Shown: in pieces, positions 1-7,367 of the stretch
How positions within the stretch are numbered: position 1 is the first letter of the stretch
Layout: each line of letters begins with the position of its first letter
Assembly (NCBI GenBank): GCA_014859755.1
Contig: JACUTO010000038.1
Coordinates: 1 to 11,253 of the forward strand
Source: Candidatus Bathyarchaeota archaeon
GTDB lineage: Archaea > Thermoproteota > Bathyarchaeia > Bathyarchaeales > Bathyarchaeaceae
DNA length: 11,253 nucleotides
Direction of reading: 5' to 3'
The notes under the pieces: generated by a model
Told to the model about the DNA's origin: nothing
The model's input: the letters and a program-made list of their open reading frames with translations, nothing else
Databases searched by the model: none
Program-made: the position numbers and the translations under genes

Positions 1-269
1 AAACTCATCATGTACATAGTGTCACCTAAAAATAGACCAACAATGCCGCTGAAACCAGCTAGAAGCAAAGAATCTCTTTCTAAGATCACTAGATTCCCTA
101 GTCTTCCGGATACTCCTAAGCATGCAAGGAGAAAGATGGTTGTGGATATGCACCGTGAGATGTTAGCTGGAATCGGCTTCGCATCCGATAACGCCACCTT
201 GTACAAGACTGGTGACAAAGTCCAGCAAAAGGCGGCGGTTAAGGCTGCTAGTTCACCAATCACATCCAT
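1..269 (-). CDS. DMT/EamA-family membrane transporter, N-terminal part (runs off left edge)
   Basis: The minus strand is open from an ATG at 269 to the window edge, giving 89 residues of a truncated-by-window protein. It starts MDVIGELAALTAAFCW and has three hydrophobic segments, at about residues 3-27, 40-54 and 66-88. The small-residue-rich first helix with an aromatic pair (CW), followed by short loops, fits the drug/metabolite transporter (EamA, 10-helix) family, whose members export or import small metabolites across the cytoplasmic membrane. GLFLGDTMYM in the third segment also fits that family. The substrate cannot be told from this part. An in-frame GTG one codon upstream (272) is an alternative start; a stop lies 13 codons above the ATG. 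It sits 72 nt downstream of trm1 on the same strand and could be cotranscribed with it. An opposing plus-strand frame here is its shadow. Confidence 0.8.
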   Translation of the reverse strand, partial: MDVIGELAALTAAFCWTLSPVLYKVALSDAKPIPANISRCISTTIFLLACLGVSGRLGNLVILERDSLLLAGFSGIVGLFLGDTMYMMS

Positions 270-341
270 CACACCAAAATTTGACCCCTTAAGCGAAAGA
301 CTTTAGTTATTGTTGATTCCACGCCAAAAACTTATCGTGAT

Positions 342-1550
342 TTAAGTCGCGAGTTTTGTTATGACTTCTTTTACTACATTTGCGGGAGCGTCTGTTCTAA
401 CGCCTCTACTGTTAAAATGGGTTAAGGCAGCTTGAAAACCCGCTCTTCTCACGCCATCAACGACTTTCGTTAAGGGCGGAACGGACAAATTTAGTTTGTC
501 ACAGATTTTGTCGACCACGTAGTACGTGGCAGGAGCTTCAGTCTCATCTTGAACTAGAGATATCAACTTAAGAATTCTTCTTTCTTGTTTCAGTCCTCGT
601 CCATCAGCCTCTCTCTTCATCAGGGAACAAAAAATTTCATCCGCTATTCTGCCCAGCCACAAGGGACCAGCGACATTTAGCTTGGCCCCACACTCAGCGC
701 AATCTCGTTTTAAAGGAGAAATTATCCCCCTAGATGTTTCTCTGTGAAAACATGAAAAACAATGAAGAACGTATCCCATCATCCGAACACTCTTGTCGGC
801 TAGCCTCGCGCCGTAGCGGACAACAGCGTACACTCGAATATAGTGATCTGTGCTGTGGCTAAACAAGACTTCGACGCCTATCTCGTGCTTTGCAGCCATC
901 ATGGTTAAGCATCCAACTAAGAGGCGAACAGCAATCTCGTGGCAATACTCAGTTCGCAGGGGTTTTCCGCCATACTTTCGAACACAGGCGTTAGGGTGAA
1001 CTCCGCATAAAGGAGCCATGTCCGTGGCGGTTAGAGCAAGCAAGCCGCCGTTACGCAGAGCTCTTAGGGCAGCATCAAGATAGGGCGCGGGAGACCCGAA
1101 GGGATCAATGTCAATGTAGTCAAATCTCTTTCGAGGCGCCGCATATCGACTCAAGAAGAGGTTCGCATCTTCATTAGCAACCAAAACACTACTCGCCAGC
1201 TTGTTGCGCTCAACATTAAACTGAGCAAGCTTAGCCGCCTCAGGATTGATGTCGTTCACAAAAACCTTCCGAACCGCTTTGACTTCCACCGCAAACCTTA
1301 TGCCTCGAATGCCACAGCCAGTCAAGGGTTCGCAAACAGAAATCTCCCTTCCCAGCTTTTTTTGATAGGTCTGCATCGCCAAAACCGCTAAATCCCTGTT
1401 AAATTCCATGGCAGGGTTGTAAAATACCGGCGCCTTAGACGGAGCATACTCCCAAGCTTCCTTCACGTAAGCAGCAAGCTTGGGCACCACTACACTGACC
1501 TGCCCTTCCTTCACAGTCTCTGTAGGAAAACTAAAGTTCAAACTCCACAT
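342..1550 (-). CDS. trm1: tRNA (guanine(26)-N2)-dimethyltransferase Trm1
   Basis: This enzyme uses S-adenosylmethionine to put one or two methyl groups on N2 of G26 in tRNA, at the D-arm/anticodon-arm junction. The 402-aa length is normal for archaeal Trm1. Visible motifs are FYNPAMEFNRD at about 43-53, the SAM-binding stretch CEPLTGCGIRGIR at 73-85 followed by the acidic residue of VND at 98-100, and the family signature DPFGSP at 149-154. A zinc ribbon is made by C264/C267 and C284/C287, and a winged-helix-like C-terminal domain follows. The start ATG at 1550 is about 33 nt from the centre of a TATA-like element at 1578-1587 (minus sense ATTATAAAAG), implying a very short leader. It is divergent from the THEP1 gene. 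Confidence 0.97.
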   Translation of the reverse strand: MWSLNFSFPTETVKEGQVSVVVPKLAAYVKEAWEYAPSKAPVFYNPAMEFNRDLAVLAMQTYQKKLGREISVCEPLTGCGIRGIRFAVEVKAVRKVFVNDINPEAAKLAQFNVERNKLASSVLVANEDANLFLSRYAAPRKRFDYIDIDPFGSPAPYLDAALRALRNGGLLALTATDMAPLCGVHPNACVRKYGGKPLRTEYCHEIAVRLLVGCLTMMAAKHEIGVEVLFSHSTDHYIRVYAVVRYGARLADKSVRMMGYVLHCFSCFHRETSRGIISPLKRDCAECGAKLNVAGPLWLGRIADEIFCSLMKREADGRGLKQERRILKLISLVQDETEAPATYYVVDKICDKLNLSVPPLTKVVDGVRRAGFQAALTHFNSRGVRTDAPANVVKEVITKLAT

Positions 1551-1577
1551 CCCCCAAATTACTTGAGTATCTTGAAG

Positions 1578-1587
1578 CTTTTATAAT
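1578..1587. promoter_or_regulatory. TATA-rich element shared by divergent trm1 and THEP1
   Basis: The 71-nt gap between the divergent genes contains one clear AT-rich core, CTTTTATAAT. Read on the minus strand it is ATTATAAAAG, about 33 nt before the trm1 ATG. Read on the plus strand it is TTTTATAAT, about 39 nt before the GTG at 1622. Both distances suit archaeal TBP-driven initiation with a short leader. One TATA box serving both directions is inference; there may be a second weaker box. Confidence 0.5.
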
Positions 1588-1621
1588 GAGACTGGGATTA
1601 TTAGAAGTCATCTAAACGGAA

Positions 1622-2233
1622 GTGAATGGAGAATCGCTAAAAGGTAGAACAATTACAAAATCCATAAACAACAAGGTGTCCACATTGAAACGACTCATAT
1701 TCGTGACCGGTTCGCCCAGCATTGGCAAAACAAGCGTTTTACTTCGGTCAGTGAACGGACTAAAGAATAGGGGATACGAAATTGGCGGCATGATTAGCTG
1801 TGATGTTCGTGAAGGAGGAGTCCGCGTGGGCTTCGAAATCATGGATTTCTCCACCGGACAGAGAGGATGGTTGGCTCACATAAACCAGCCAACGGGTCCC
1901 AAAATCAGCAAGTATCGAGTTAATTTAACAGATCTTGAAGCCATAGGCGTGAGTTCCATTCTCGACGCTATTAGAAACGCTGACATAATCATCGTAGACG
2001 AGATAGGACCCATGGAACTCTTCTCATCAGCCTTTAGAGACGTAGTTGTCCAGGCTGTGGAAAGCGACAAGCCTGTGCTGGGGACAGTCCATTTTGGACT
2101 AAGAGATCCCCTCGTTAACAACATCAAAAACAGGGAAGACGCGGAAATTTTTGAGGTGACCTATGAAAACAGAGAGACTCTCCATAATCTCATTATTGAC
2201 AAAGTTGTCCAGTCTTTACAAAAGTTATCTTGA
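1622..2233 (+). CDS. THEP1-family nucleoside-triphosphatase
   Basis: This is a P-loop NTPase of the THEP1/DUF265 family, which hydrolyses ATP, GTP and other NTPs in vitro; its cellular role is unknown. Walker A is GSPSIGKT at residues 30-37 and Walker B with its signature is DIIIVDEIGPMEL at 121-133. The stretch GGMISCDVREGGVRVGF (55-71) and the GTVHF strand (154-158) also match the family. The GTG start gives 203 aa, but the family usually begins only a few residues before the first strand (RLIFVTG). The in-frame GTG at 1676 or TTG at 1685 is therefore a serious alternative, giving about 182-185 aa. No ribosome site clearly decides. rnhB follows closely on the same strand, so the two probably form one transcript. 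Confidence 0.93.
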   Translation: MNGESLKGRTITKSINNKVSTLKRLIFVTGSPSIGKTSVLLRSVNGLKNRGYEIGGMISCDVREGGVRVGFEIMDFSTGQRGWLAHINQPTGPKISKYRVNLTDLEAIGVSSILDAIRNADIIIVDEIGPMELFSSAFRDVVVQAVESDKPVLGTVHFGLRDPLVNNIKNREDAEIFEVTYENRETLHNLIIDKVVQSLQKLS

Positions 2234-2266
2234 TACGTTTGTTAGTGATTGACGAAGGTCTTTAGT

Positions 2267-2929
2267 ATGCAAATAGCTGGAGTTGATGACGCTGGCCGCG
2301 GGCCAATTATTGGTCCCCTCGTCATCGCGGGCGTCTTGCTTGATGAGAAAGATTTACCCAGACTCATGGATTTAGGCGTGAAAGATTCTAAGCGCCTTTC
2401 ACCTCGTAGGCGAGAAGAACTTGCTGCAGAAATAAGGGAGTTGGCCCTCAAGCATCATGTCGCAATGTTGTCCCCCACTGAAATTGACAGGGTGGTTGAA
2501 ACCGGGAAAAAGCTTCACAAGCTAAATCGCCTGGAGGCTCAGACAATGGCTAAGGTAATAACGATTCTTAAGCCCGACGTGGCCTACGTGGACGCCTCAG
2601 ATGTGTTAGCTGACCGATTTAAACAGCACATTGCGGAAAACCTCACCTTCAAGGTTCAAATAATATCGGAACACAAAGCAGATGCAAAATATCCAATAGT
2701 TTCCGCAGCCTCCATCATAGCTAAGGTAGAACGTGATAGAGCACTCTCTGCGTTGCAAGAAAAATATGGAAACATGGGCTGCGGCTACGCAACCGACCCC
2801 AAAACCATCAAATTCTTGGAAAAATGGATCAGAAAGTTTGGGTCTTACCCAGATTTCGTGCGGAAATCATGGAAGCCAGCTAAAAGACTGAAAAGGGAGG
2901 CAGAGGCGGAACAAACGAAACTGAGTTAG
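2267..2929 (+). CDS. rnhB: Ribonuclease HII
   Basis: This endonuclease cleaves the RNA strand of RNA/DNA hybrids and nicks at single ribonucleotides in DNA. From ATG 2267 the protein has 220 aa, the usual archaeal length, and starts MQIAGVDDAGRGPIIGP. The catalytic acids are D7 and D8, D109 in VDASD, and D139 in SEHKADAKYP. The DSK motif (40-42) and SAASIIAKVERD (about 146-157) are also present. The position normally held by Glu (DEAGRG) is Asp here (DDAGRG). A TTG 18 nt upstream (2249) would lengthen the protein, but ATG 2267 fits the family N-terminus and has GAAGG some 8-10 nt ahead. The gene begins 33 nt after the THEP1 stop. The lysine/glutamate-rich C-terminal tail is not conserved in the family. 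Confidence 0.96.
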   Translation: MQIAGVDDAGRGPIIGPLVIAGVLLDEKDLPRLMDLGVKDSKRLSPRRREELAAEIRELALKHHVAMLSPTEIDRVVETGKKLHKLNRLEAQTMAKVITILKPDVAYVDASDVLADRFKQHIAENLTFKVQIISEHKADAKYPIVSAASIIAKVERDRALSALQEKYGNMGCGYATDPKTIKFLEKWIRKFGSYPDFVRKSWKPAKRLKREAEAEQTKLS

Positions 2930-3096
2930 AATGGTTATTTTGCAACTTCTTTTGTGTCTGACTCAGATACTTCGCTAAAAATTTTAGAGAAATACATACA
3001 AAGTGCTGTATGCGGCGTATATCAATTTTCACTACGAAAGTGAGGGGAAAAGGCTGGGAGGACTGACTGAGGGCCATAGATCCGATGTACCCCGCG

Positions 3097-3116
3097 CTGT
3101 TTTTTGAAAAAAGCAG
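3097..3116. terminator. Two-sided oligo-T hairpin between convergent rnhB and the HTH gene
   Basis: CTG TTTTTT GA AAAAAA GCAG folds into a stem of up to nine pairs (one G-T). It presents T6 on the plus strand (3100-3105) and T6 on the minus strand (complement of 3107-3112). Archaeal RNA polymerase stops at U-tracts, so this dyad between two convergent genes could end both transcripts. It lies about 45 nt past the HTH stop and about 170 nt past the rnhB stop; a pyrimidine-rich stretch at about 2936-2960 could stop rnhB earlier. Confidence 0.45.
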
Positions 3117-3158
3117 AGAAATCGAAGATGTGGGCTCGTGTGAACAGGCGGGGATAAT

Positions 3159-4103
3159 TTAGAGTTGTGCAATAAAGTCTTCTAGACACCGCATCTTTGC
3201 TAAATCCTCACGGTGGACTAGGAGAATATTATTGTTGTTTGGAATTTTTTCTCCATCGGTTATGAAAACTGGCTGAGCGTTGATAATCTTGCCGACGCTT
3301 ATGATTTCTTCTGTTCTCTGATCCACGTTTCGCTCCTTTTTATCTGCGACTCCGCAGATTATCTTTAACTCTTTCTCAGAACATCGGGCTATAAAGTCGA
3401 AGGGCGCTCTTCCCGTGTGGGCTACTCTAAAGTTGAATTGGGTAAACTTTCTGAAAACCGTTTGTAGAAGGTGATGTTTGATGACTATGCGTCGAGCTGT
3501 GACGAAGTCTGTGCCTTTGGGCGTGAATTGAAACATATCTATGAATTGCGCCACCGGAACTCCTAGAATCCATTCAAGTTTGTAGGCCGTGGACACTGAG
3601 GCTTTGGCCATTCCTCTTTCGTAGCCGTAGAGGGTTCTCCTAGAGATTCCCAGCATCTCTGCCAACTTTCCAACAGAAAGCTCCAGTTCTTGTCTCCTTT
3701 TCCTGATCAGATTTCCATCAAGTTCAATGTAGCATCCTCCAGGTCCAGCCTCTACAAGAGGATGCACCTCGTGGATGGCCATGTCTTCGAGGGTTTTGGT
3801 GGTTATTGCGTAGATGTTATACCTACAGTAGACGGTGTCGTCTTCTAGGGGTTTTCGACGAGTTTTTTCGCCGATGATGAGGCGTGTAGCGGAGAAGCAT
3901 TCGGAGATTGTTTGAAGTTCTGAGGCGTCTTTGGCCGAGATGTTTCCGATGTTGGCGTAGACCTTTATGAAGGTGAGTTGTTTTTTCCTCTGGACTGCGA
4001 GGTCGAAGCAGCTTGGTCTTGAGGTGCATCTTTGGGATATTTGGAAGCCAGCTTTTTCTAGGATAGATTCGGTGATGTCGAGGATCTCCGCTCTTTTCAT
4101 CAT
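3159..4103 (-). CDS. Archaeal HTH-type (Cro/CI) transcriptional regulator with duplicated flanking domain
   Basis: This is a DNA-binding regulator. From ATG 4103 it has 314 aa. The central helix-turn-helix spans about 132-190 (LIRKRRQELELSVGKLAEML, then GISRRTLYGYERG), typical of the XRE/Cro family. The N-terminal part (about 14-80) and C-terminal part (about 212-285) look like copies of one fold: both have an FDL/FDF motif after an S/T-G-R-x-P context, then a beta hairpin and a helix ending near I-x-x-GE or ITDGE. This resembles PD-(D/E)XK-like domains reported in archaeal regulators. The open frame extends to 4217, but a TATA box at 4140-4147 puts transcription start near 4117, and GAAGGGAAG lies directly before ATGATG at 4103. 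The shorter start is therefore preferred. Targets are unknown. Confidence 0.85.
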   Translation of the reverse strand: MMKRAEILDITESILEKAGFQISQRCTSRPSCFDLAVQRKKQLTFIKVYANIGNISAKDASELQTISECFSATRLIIGEKTRRKPLEDDTVYCRYNIYAITTKTLEDMAIHEVHPLVEAGPGGCYIELDGNLIRKRRQELELSVGKLAEMLGISRRTLYGYERGMAKASVSTAYKLEWILGVPVAQFIDMFQFTPKGTDFVTARRIVIKHHLLQTVFRKFTQFNFRVAHTGRAPFDFIARCSEKELKIICGVADKKERNVDQRTEEIISVGKIINAQPVFITDGEKIPNNNNILLVHREDLAKMRCLEDFIAQL

Positions 4104-4139
4104 CTTCCCTTCAGATGTATGAACCATTAATGAGAGTCT

Positions 4140-4147
4140 CTTATAAA
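4140..4147 (-). promoter_or_regulatory. TATA box of the HTH regulator gene
   Basis: The minus strand reads TTTATAAG, a close match to the archaeal TATA consensus. Its centre is about 40 nt before the ATG at 4103, so initiation would fall near 4117 and leave a leader of about 14 nt carrying GAAGGGAAG. This rules against the upstream in-frame ATGs at 4217 and 4127. Confidence 0.6.
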
Positions 4148-4326
4148 CATACAGTCGGCTTGTTCGCATTTCTCCCTCTGCGTAGACTCCCCTATTTTTC
4201 TCTAAATACTTCAACATTTGTCGACGCGGTTGCGGTACATAACATCTTCTGAGGCATGGTCTATTTGGACCCTAGCAATAGCAGAATGTTGAAATCAATG
4301 TTTTTTCCAAAAACCGCTTTGCGCTG

Positions 4327-4347
4327 CAAAACTCCTTCCGAGTTTTG
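4327..4347. terminator. Hairpin downstream of the nop5-fibrillarin unit
   Basis: CAAAACTC-CTTCC-GAGTTTTG is a perfect 8-bp stem with a 5-nt loop, about 105 nt past the fibrillarin stop. On the minus strand it is followed after about 15 nt by GGTTTTTGG (complement of 4305-4313). It may end the nop5-fibrillarin transcript or act as a 3'-end structure. Archaea do not need hairpins to terminate, so the call is tentative. Confidence 0.35.
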
Positions 4348-4450
4348 TGTGTTTGTGTCACCTCTCCTACCTCAGAGAACCTAAGAGTTTCCGCTTATCT
4401 CACATTCTGTATAAGACTGATGTTTCTTCCAAAATTCTATTAGTTCTGCA

Positions 4451-5152
4451 TTAGGTTTTCTCTTTCTTTGCCACGATCATGACATGCGCCTTGTCGTAGG
4501 GTTCTAGGTGAACAACCTCTTTAACCTGGAATCCACGAGCCTTCATGATGTTTATCTCTCTTTCATATATTTCAGAAGGCTCCTTCGTAACGTCTATACT
4601 CTGAGCCTTAATCGCCAACATAACCCAACCACCATCCACAAGAAACAAATCAGCATTGTCCGCCAAAACCCTAGCCTGCTCAGGCTGAGCTATGTCACAG
4701 TAAATATCATCCACCTTCCCCACCAGCATTGAATATCTTTCCGGCATTCGCGCATCAGCCAATATCGGCGACATATTATAACGAAAAGCACAAACGTTGT
4801 CAACCAACTCTCTGATGGAGCGAGAAGCAAACTCTACACAATAAACGTGGCCCTTATCCCCAACAATGTCAGAAACATGACTCGCCGTTGTCCCAGAAGC
4901 CGCTCCTAAATACAAAACCTCGTGACCGGGCTGGATGGGAACTGTTTCTAAACCCTTCAGAAGGGCGGCGGCAAACTTGCTTCTGTAAGGGTCCCAAAGC
5001 CTATACTCTTCACCCCTAAACTTGACGAGGCGCTCTCCATACACATTCTTTCCTGGAGAAAGGTTTTTTGTGGCTAATCTTCGAGTTCCATCTTCTAAAG
5101 CGACCCAGTAGATTCCTGGAAACCGTGGATGCGGCTTAACGTCTACGGCCAC
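4451..5152 (-). CDS. flpA: Fibrillarin-like rRNA/tRNA 2'-O-methyltransferase
   Basis: This is the catalytic subunit of the archaeal box C/D sRNP, which transfers a methyl group from SAM to ribose 2'-OH at sites picked by guide RNAs. It has 233 aa, the usual length. The SAM-binding motif is VLYLGAASGTTASHVSD at 79-95, with acidic E107 after strand 2. The catalytic tetrad is visible as K59 (SKFAAALL), D153 (CDIAQP), K182 (AIKAQS) and H223 (KAHVMIV). The GTG start at 5152 has GGAG about 9 nt upstream, placed inside the end of nop5. The two genes overlap by 17 nt, so fibrillarin is probably translationally coupled to its partner Nop5. Confidence 0.97.
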   Translation of the reverse strand: MAVDVKPHPRFPGIYWVALEDGTRRLATKNLSPGKNVYGERLVKFRGEEYRLWDPYRSKFAAALLKGLETVPIQPGHEVLYLGAASGTTASHVSDIVGDKGHVYCVEFASRSIRELVDNVCAFRYNMSPILADARMPERYSMLVGKVDDIYCDIAQPEQARVLADNADLFLVDGGWVMLAIKAQSIDVTKEPSEIYEREINIMKARGFQVKEVVHLEPYDKAHVMIVAKKEKT

Positions 5153-6353
5153 GCTTCATTCTCCTAGGACGCTTCCTGACTGCAGGCTTCTTGGGAGGAG
5201 GAGGCTTCTCATACTTTTCCTTAATCTCCTCAACTCTCTTCTCGAGACCAATCTTCAACTCGTCTCCCACATACTTGCCGCTAAAGGCATCGACTCGAGC
5301 GGCTATAGTTAACTTTCCAGCCAGAGCCCGAGCAGCCTTCCCCCTCTGCCAACGCTTCGCTTCGTGAATGAAGGAATGCTGAAGAATTATTCCATGTTTA
5401 GGAGGGCGAGCTCCTGTTCTAAGCGATCTAAAGAGAGCTTTTTCAGCGCCTAAAACCTGAACGGTGCTTGCTGGTAATTTAGCTAGATTGGTTAGTCCAC
5501 CGGCAAGGGCTATGAGACGAGCTCCCAAGAGTGAACCAGCTAACGCTCGGATGTTAGGTGCAACTTCATCCATAACTGAGTCCACATACTTTTCTAGCGA
5601 TTGCCGCGCATCGTAAAGCTCAAGCGTGTTTTTGCACATGGCTTGTATTTGGTCCATGTCTCTTTCGCTTAGGTCGGCTCCCATAGACGCGGTTGCGATT
5701 TGGGCTATCTGTTTAGCCTTGGCTTTCGGCAACTCTTCTTTCTCTAAATTTTCAGCGGTGAAATCATCCCTTCTTCCAAGATTAACGATGAGACGGGCGT
5801 AGGTTTCGTGTTTATCTATCAACCGATCTAACTCTGGAAAGTGGAGTCCATACCACTCGCGTATCCTACTCATAAACAGGTTTAGTGTCTTGTCCAAGTC
5901 GTCTATGGTTTGAATTGCTTGAACCACCAACAAATCTCGTTTTTCAACAGCCTTTCTCACCTTCATCTTAGCGAGTTCCATAGAAACCTTGTGAACCCAT
6001 TCACGAAGTTGCTCCTGCCGCTTTACAAACCCTAAGTCCACCGCAAACTTCTCGAGGTTTCCACGAAGCAACTCGCCGGCCTCCGAAGGTTTCTCCACAT
6101 CCACTTCAATTTTCAGCTTTTCACGAGCGTTTTGAGCAATTTTCGAGCTTTCAAAAACGAAGGTGGTGTAACCTTTTCCTTGTAACTTTTCCACCAGGGT
6201 AACTATTTCTTCGATAGCCTTTCCAGCTTCTACTTTTCCAAGCCTTTCCGCTATTTCTAGCGGATCCTTAGGGAAGAAAGTTTTTTCAACGAGTTCGTTG
6301 GCTTCTCCGAAGCCGAAAACACCCATTACACATTCCACAATTGTTGCCTTCAC
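5136..6353 (-). CDS. nop5: Nop5 (Nop56/58-like) box C/D sRNP core protein
   Basis: Nop5 dimerises by a coiled coil, binds fibrillarin with its N-terminal domain, and holds the L7Ae/guide-RNA k-turn with its NOP domain. From GTG 6353 it has 405 aa. The fibrillarin-binding part (about 1-110) starts MKATIVECVMGVFGF. The coiled coil covers roughly 112-260, and the NOP domain includes LAGSLLGARLIALAGGL, GAEKALFRSL (302-311) and ARPPKHGIILQH (315-326). A proline/lysine/arginine tail ends in MKRGRRR. An ATGATG pair six codons upstream (6371) is the longest-frame start, but GGAGG lies just downstream of that ATG and 8 nt before GTG 6353, whose product matches the family N-terminus exactly. GTG 6353 is therefore chosen. 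The gene is divergent from pyrD. Confidence 0.95.
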   Translation of the reverse strand: MKATIVECVMGVFGFGEANELVEKTFFPKDPLEIAERLGKVEAGKAIEEIVTLVEKLQGKGYTTFVFESSKIAQNAREKLKIEVDVEKPSEAGELLRGNLEKFAVDLGFVKRQEQLREWVHKVSMELAKMKVRKAVEKRDLLVVQAIQTIDDLDKTLNLFMSRIREWYGLHFPELDRLIDKHETYARLIVNLGRRDDFTAENLEKEELPKAKAKQIAQIATASMGADLSERDMDQIQAMCKNTLELYDARQSLEKYVDSVMDEVAPNIRALAGSLLGARLIALAGGLTNLAKLPASTVQVLGAEKALFRSLRTGARPPKHGIILQHSFIHEAKRWQRGKAARALAGKLTIAARVDAFSGKYVGDELKIGLEKRVEEIKEKYEKPPPPKKPAVRKRPRRMKRGRRR

Positions 6354-6366
6354 ACTTTTTCCCTCC
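6354..6366 (-). promoter_or_regulatory. Ribosome binding site deciding the nop5 start
   Basis: The minus strand reads GGAGGGAAAAAGT directly before GTG AAG GCA. GGAGG with 8-nt spacing is the best ribosome site nearby and falls inside the longer frame, which argues that ATG 6371 is not the true start. Confidence 0.65.
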
Positions 6367-6436
6367 ATCATAGAATCATTTCAGCGTGTTCTTTCCTAAC
6401 CTTTATCTTGCCAGTGGATAACTTTTACTGCAAAAG

Positions 6437-6448
6437 AGGAGGCATTAA
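6437..6448 (+). promoter_or_regulatory. Ribosome binding site of pyrD
   Basis: AGAGGAGGCATTAA sits immediately before the ATG at 6449, with GGAGG at 6438-6442 and 6 nt of spacing. This fixes the pyrD start with little doubt. Confidence 0.7.
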
Positions 6449-7363
6449 ATGTCGAGGCGACTTGCCACAGAAATAGCTGGACTGAAGCTTGCCAATCCCA
6501 CAATGCTCGCCGCTGGAATTCTCGGATTGACGGGATCATCTTTGAGGAGCGTAGTTGAGGCTGGCGCTGGAGCCGTAGTTACAAAATCTTTGGGACTGAA
6601 ACCACGAGAGGGCTATCCAAACCCAACTGTGGTTCAGGTTGACTGCGGTTTGCTTAACGCCATGGGACTTCCAAACCCTGGCGTCCGTCATTTTGGCGAG
6701 GAGATAAAGGAAGTAAAGGAAACTGGAGTTCCGGTTATTGTAAGCATCTACGCCTTTTCATCTGAGGAGTTCGCCAAGGCGGCTGAGGTGGCGGTGGGTG
6801 TGGGAGCAGATGCCTTAGAGTTGAATGTGTCTTGTCCCCACGTTGAAGAAACTGGAGCAGAGATTGGAAGCGATCCGGAGTTGGTGACGAAAGTTGTGAG
6901 AAAAGTGAAGAACAAGGTTGATAAGCCCGTCTTCGTGAAGTTGACTCCAAACGTTGCCAACATAGTTGAAGTGGCTAAGGCGGCGGTCGAGGCGGGAGCA
7001 GATGCCATAACGGCTATCAACACGGTTAGGGCTATGGCAATCGAAATTGAAACAACTCGACCCCTCTTAGCGAACAAGATTGGCGGATTGTCTGGGCCTG
7101 CGATAAAGCCTATTGCGGTTAGGTGCGTTTATGAAATTTACCGTGAGGTTGATGTCCCAGTCATCGGTTGCGGTGGAATAACCGATTGGAGAGACGCTGT
7201 GGAGTTTATGCTGGCTGGAGCCTCGGCGGTTCAGATAGGAACAGCTATTGCCTTTAAAGGACTAGGGGTTTTCAAGTCTGTTACGAGGGGCATTGACGCT
7301 TATGTTGGGAAGAAGGGTTTTGGAAGCGTAAAGGACATTGTCGGTTTGGCTCAAAACTTCTAG
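6449..7363 (+). CDS. pyrD: Dihydroorotate dehydrogenase, class 1B catalytic subunit
   Basis: This FMN enzyme oxidises dihydroorotate to orotate, the fourth step of pyrimidine synthesis; class 1B forms pass electrons through PyrK to NAD+. The 304-aa TIM barrel is full length. Features include NPTMLAAGILG (16-26), TKS (45-47), NAMGLPNPG (70-78), the catalytic-base cysteine C129 in LELNVSCPH, KLTPN (164-168), INTV (190-193), GGLSG (212-216) and the FMN phosphate loops GCGGI (240-244) and GAS..QIGTA (257-266). A cysteine base rather than serine puts it in class 1. The partner pyrK lies 900 nt downstream on the same strand, separated by an antisense hydrolase. The stop is only 4 nt from the convergent hydrolase stop. 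Confidence 0.96.
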   Translation: MSRRLATEIAGLKLANPTMLAAGILGLTGSSLRSVVEAGAGAVVTKSLGLKPREGYPNPTVVQVDCGLLNAMGLPNPGVRHFGEEIKEVKETGVPVIVSIYAFSSEEFAKAAEVAVGVGADALELNVSCPHVEETGAEIGSDPELVTKVVRKVKNKVDKPVFVKLTPNVANIVEVAKAAVEAGADAITAINTVRAMAIEIETTRPLLANKIGGLSGPAIKPIAVRCVYEIYREVDVPVIGCGGITDWRDAVEFMLAGASAVQIGTAIAFKGLGVFKSVTRGIDAYVGKKGFGSVKDIVGLAQNF

Positions 7364-7367
7364 ATGG

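Larger units (their letters stand above)
4104..4450. other. Intergenic region between fibrillarin and the HTH gene
   Basis: This stretch of about 350 nt holds the HTH gene promoter (4140-4147), a non-coding in-frame extension upstream of it (4104-4217), and a strong hairpin at 4327-4347. I see no tRNA, no box C/D guide signature and no other coding frame that looks real. Confidence 0.5.

Noticed and set aside
10..306. 98-aa plus-strand open frame
   Set aside because: It lies antisense to a convincing transporter N-terminus (three hydrophobic segments) on the minus strand and has no domain features itself.
4218..4450. Box C/D guide RNA or tRNA near the nop5-fibrillarin unit
   Set aside because: No RUGAUGA/CUGA pair with proper spacing and no GTTCRA-type T-loop were found on either strand.
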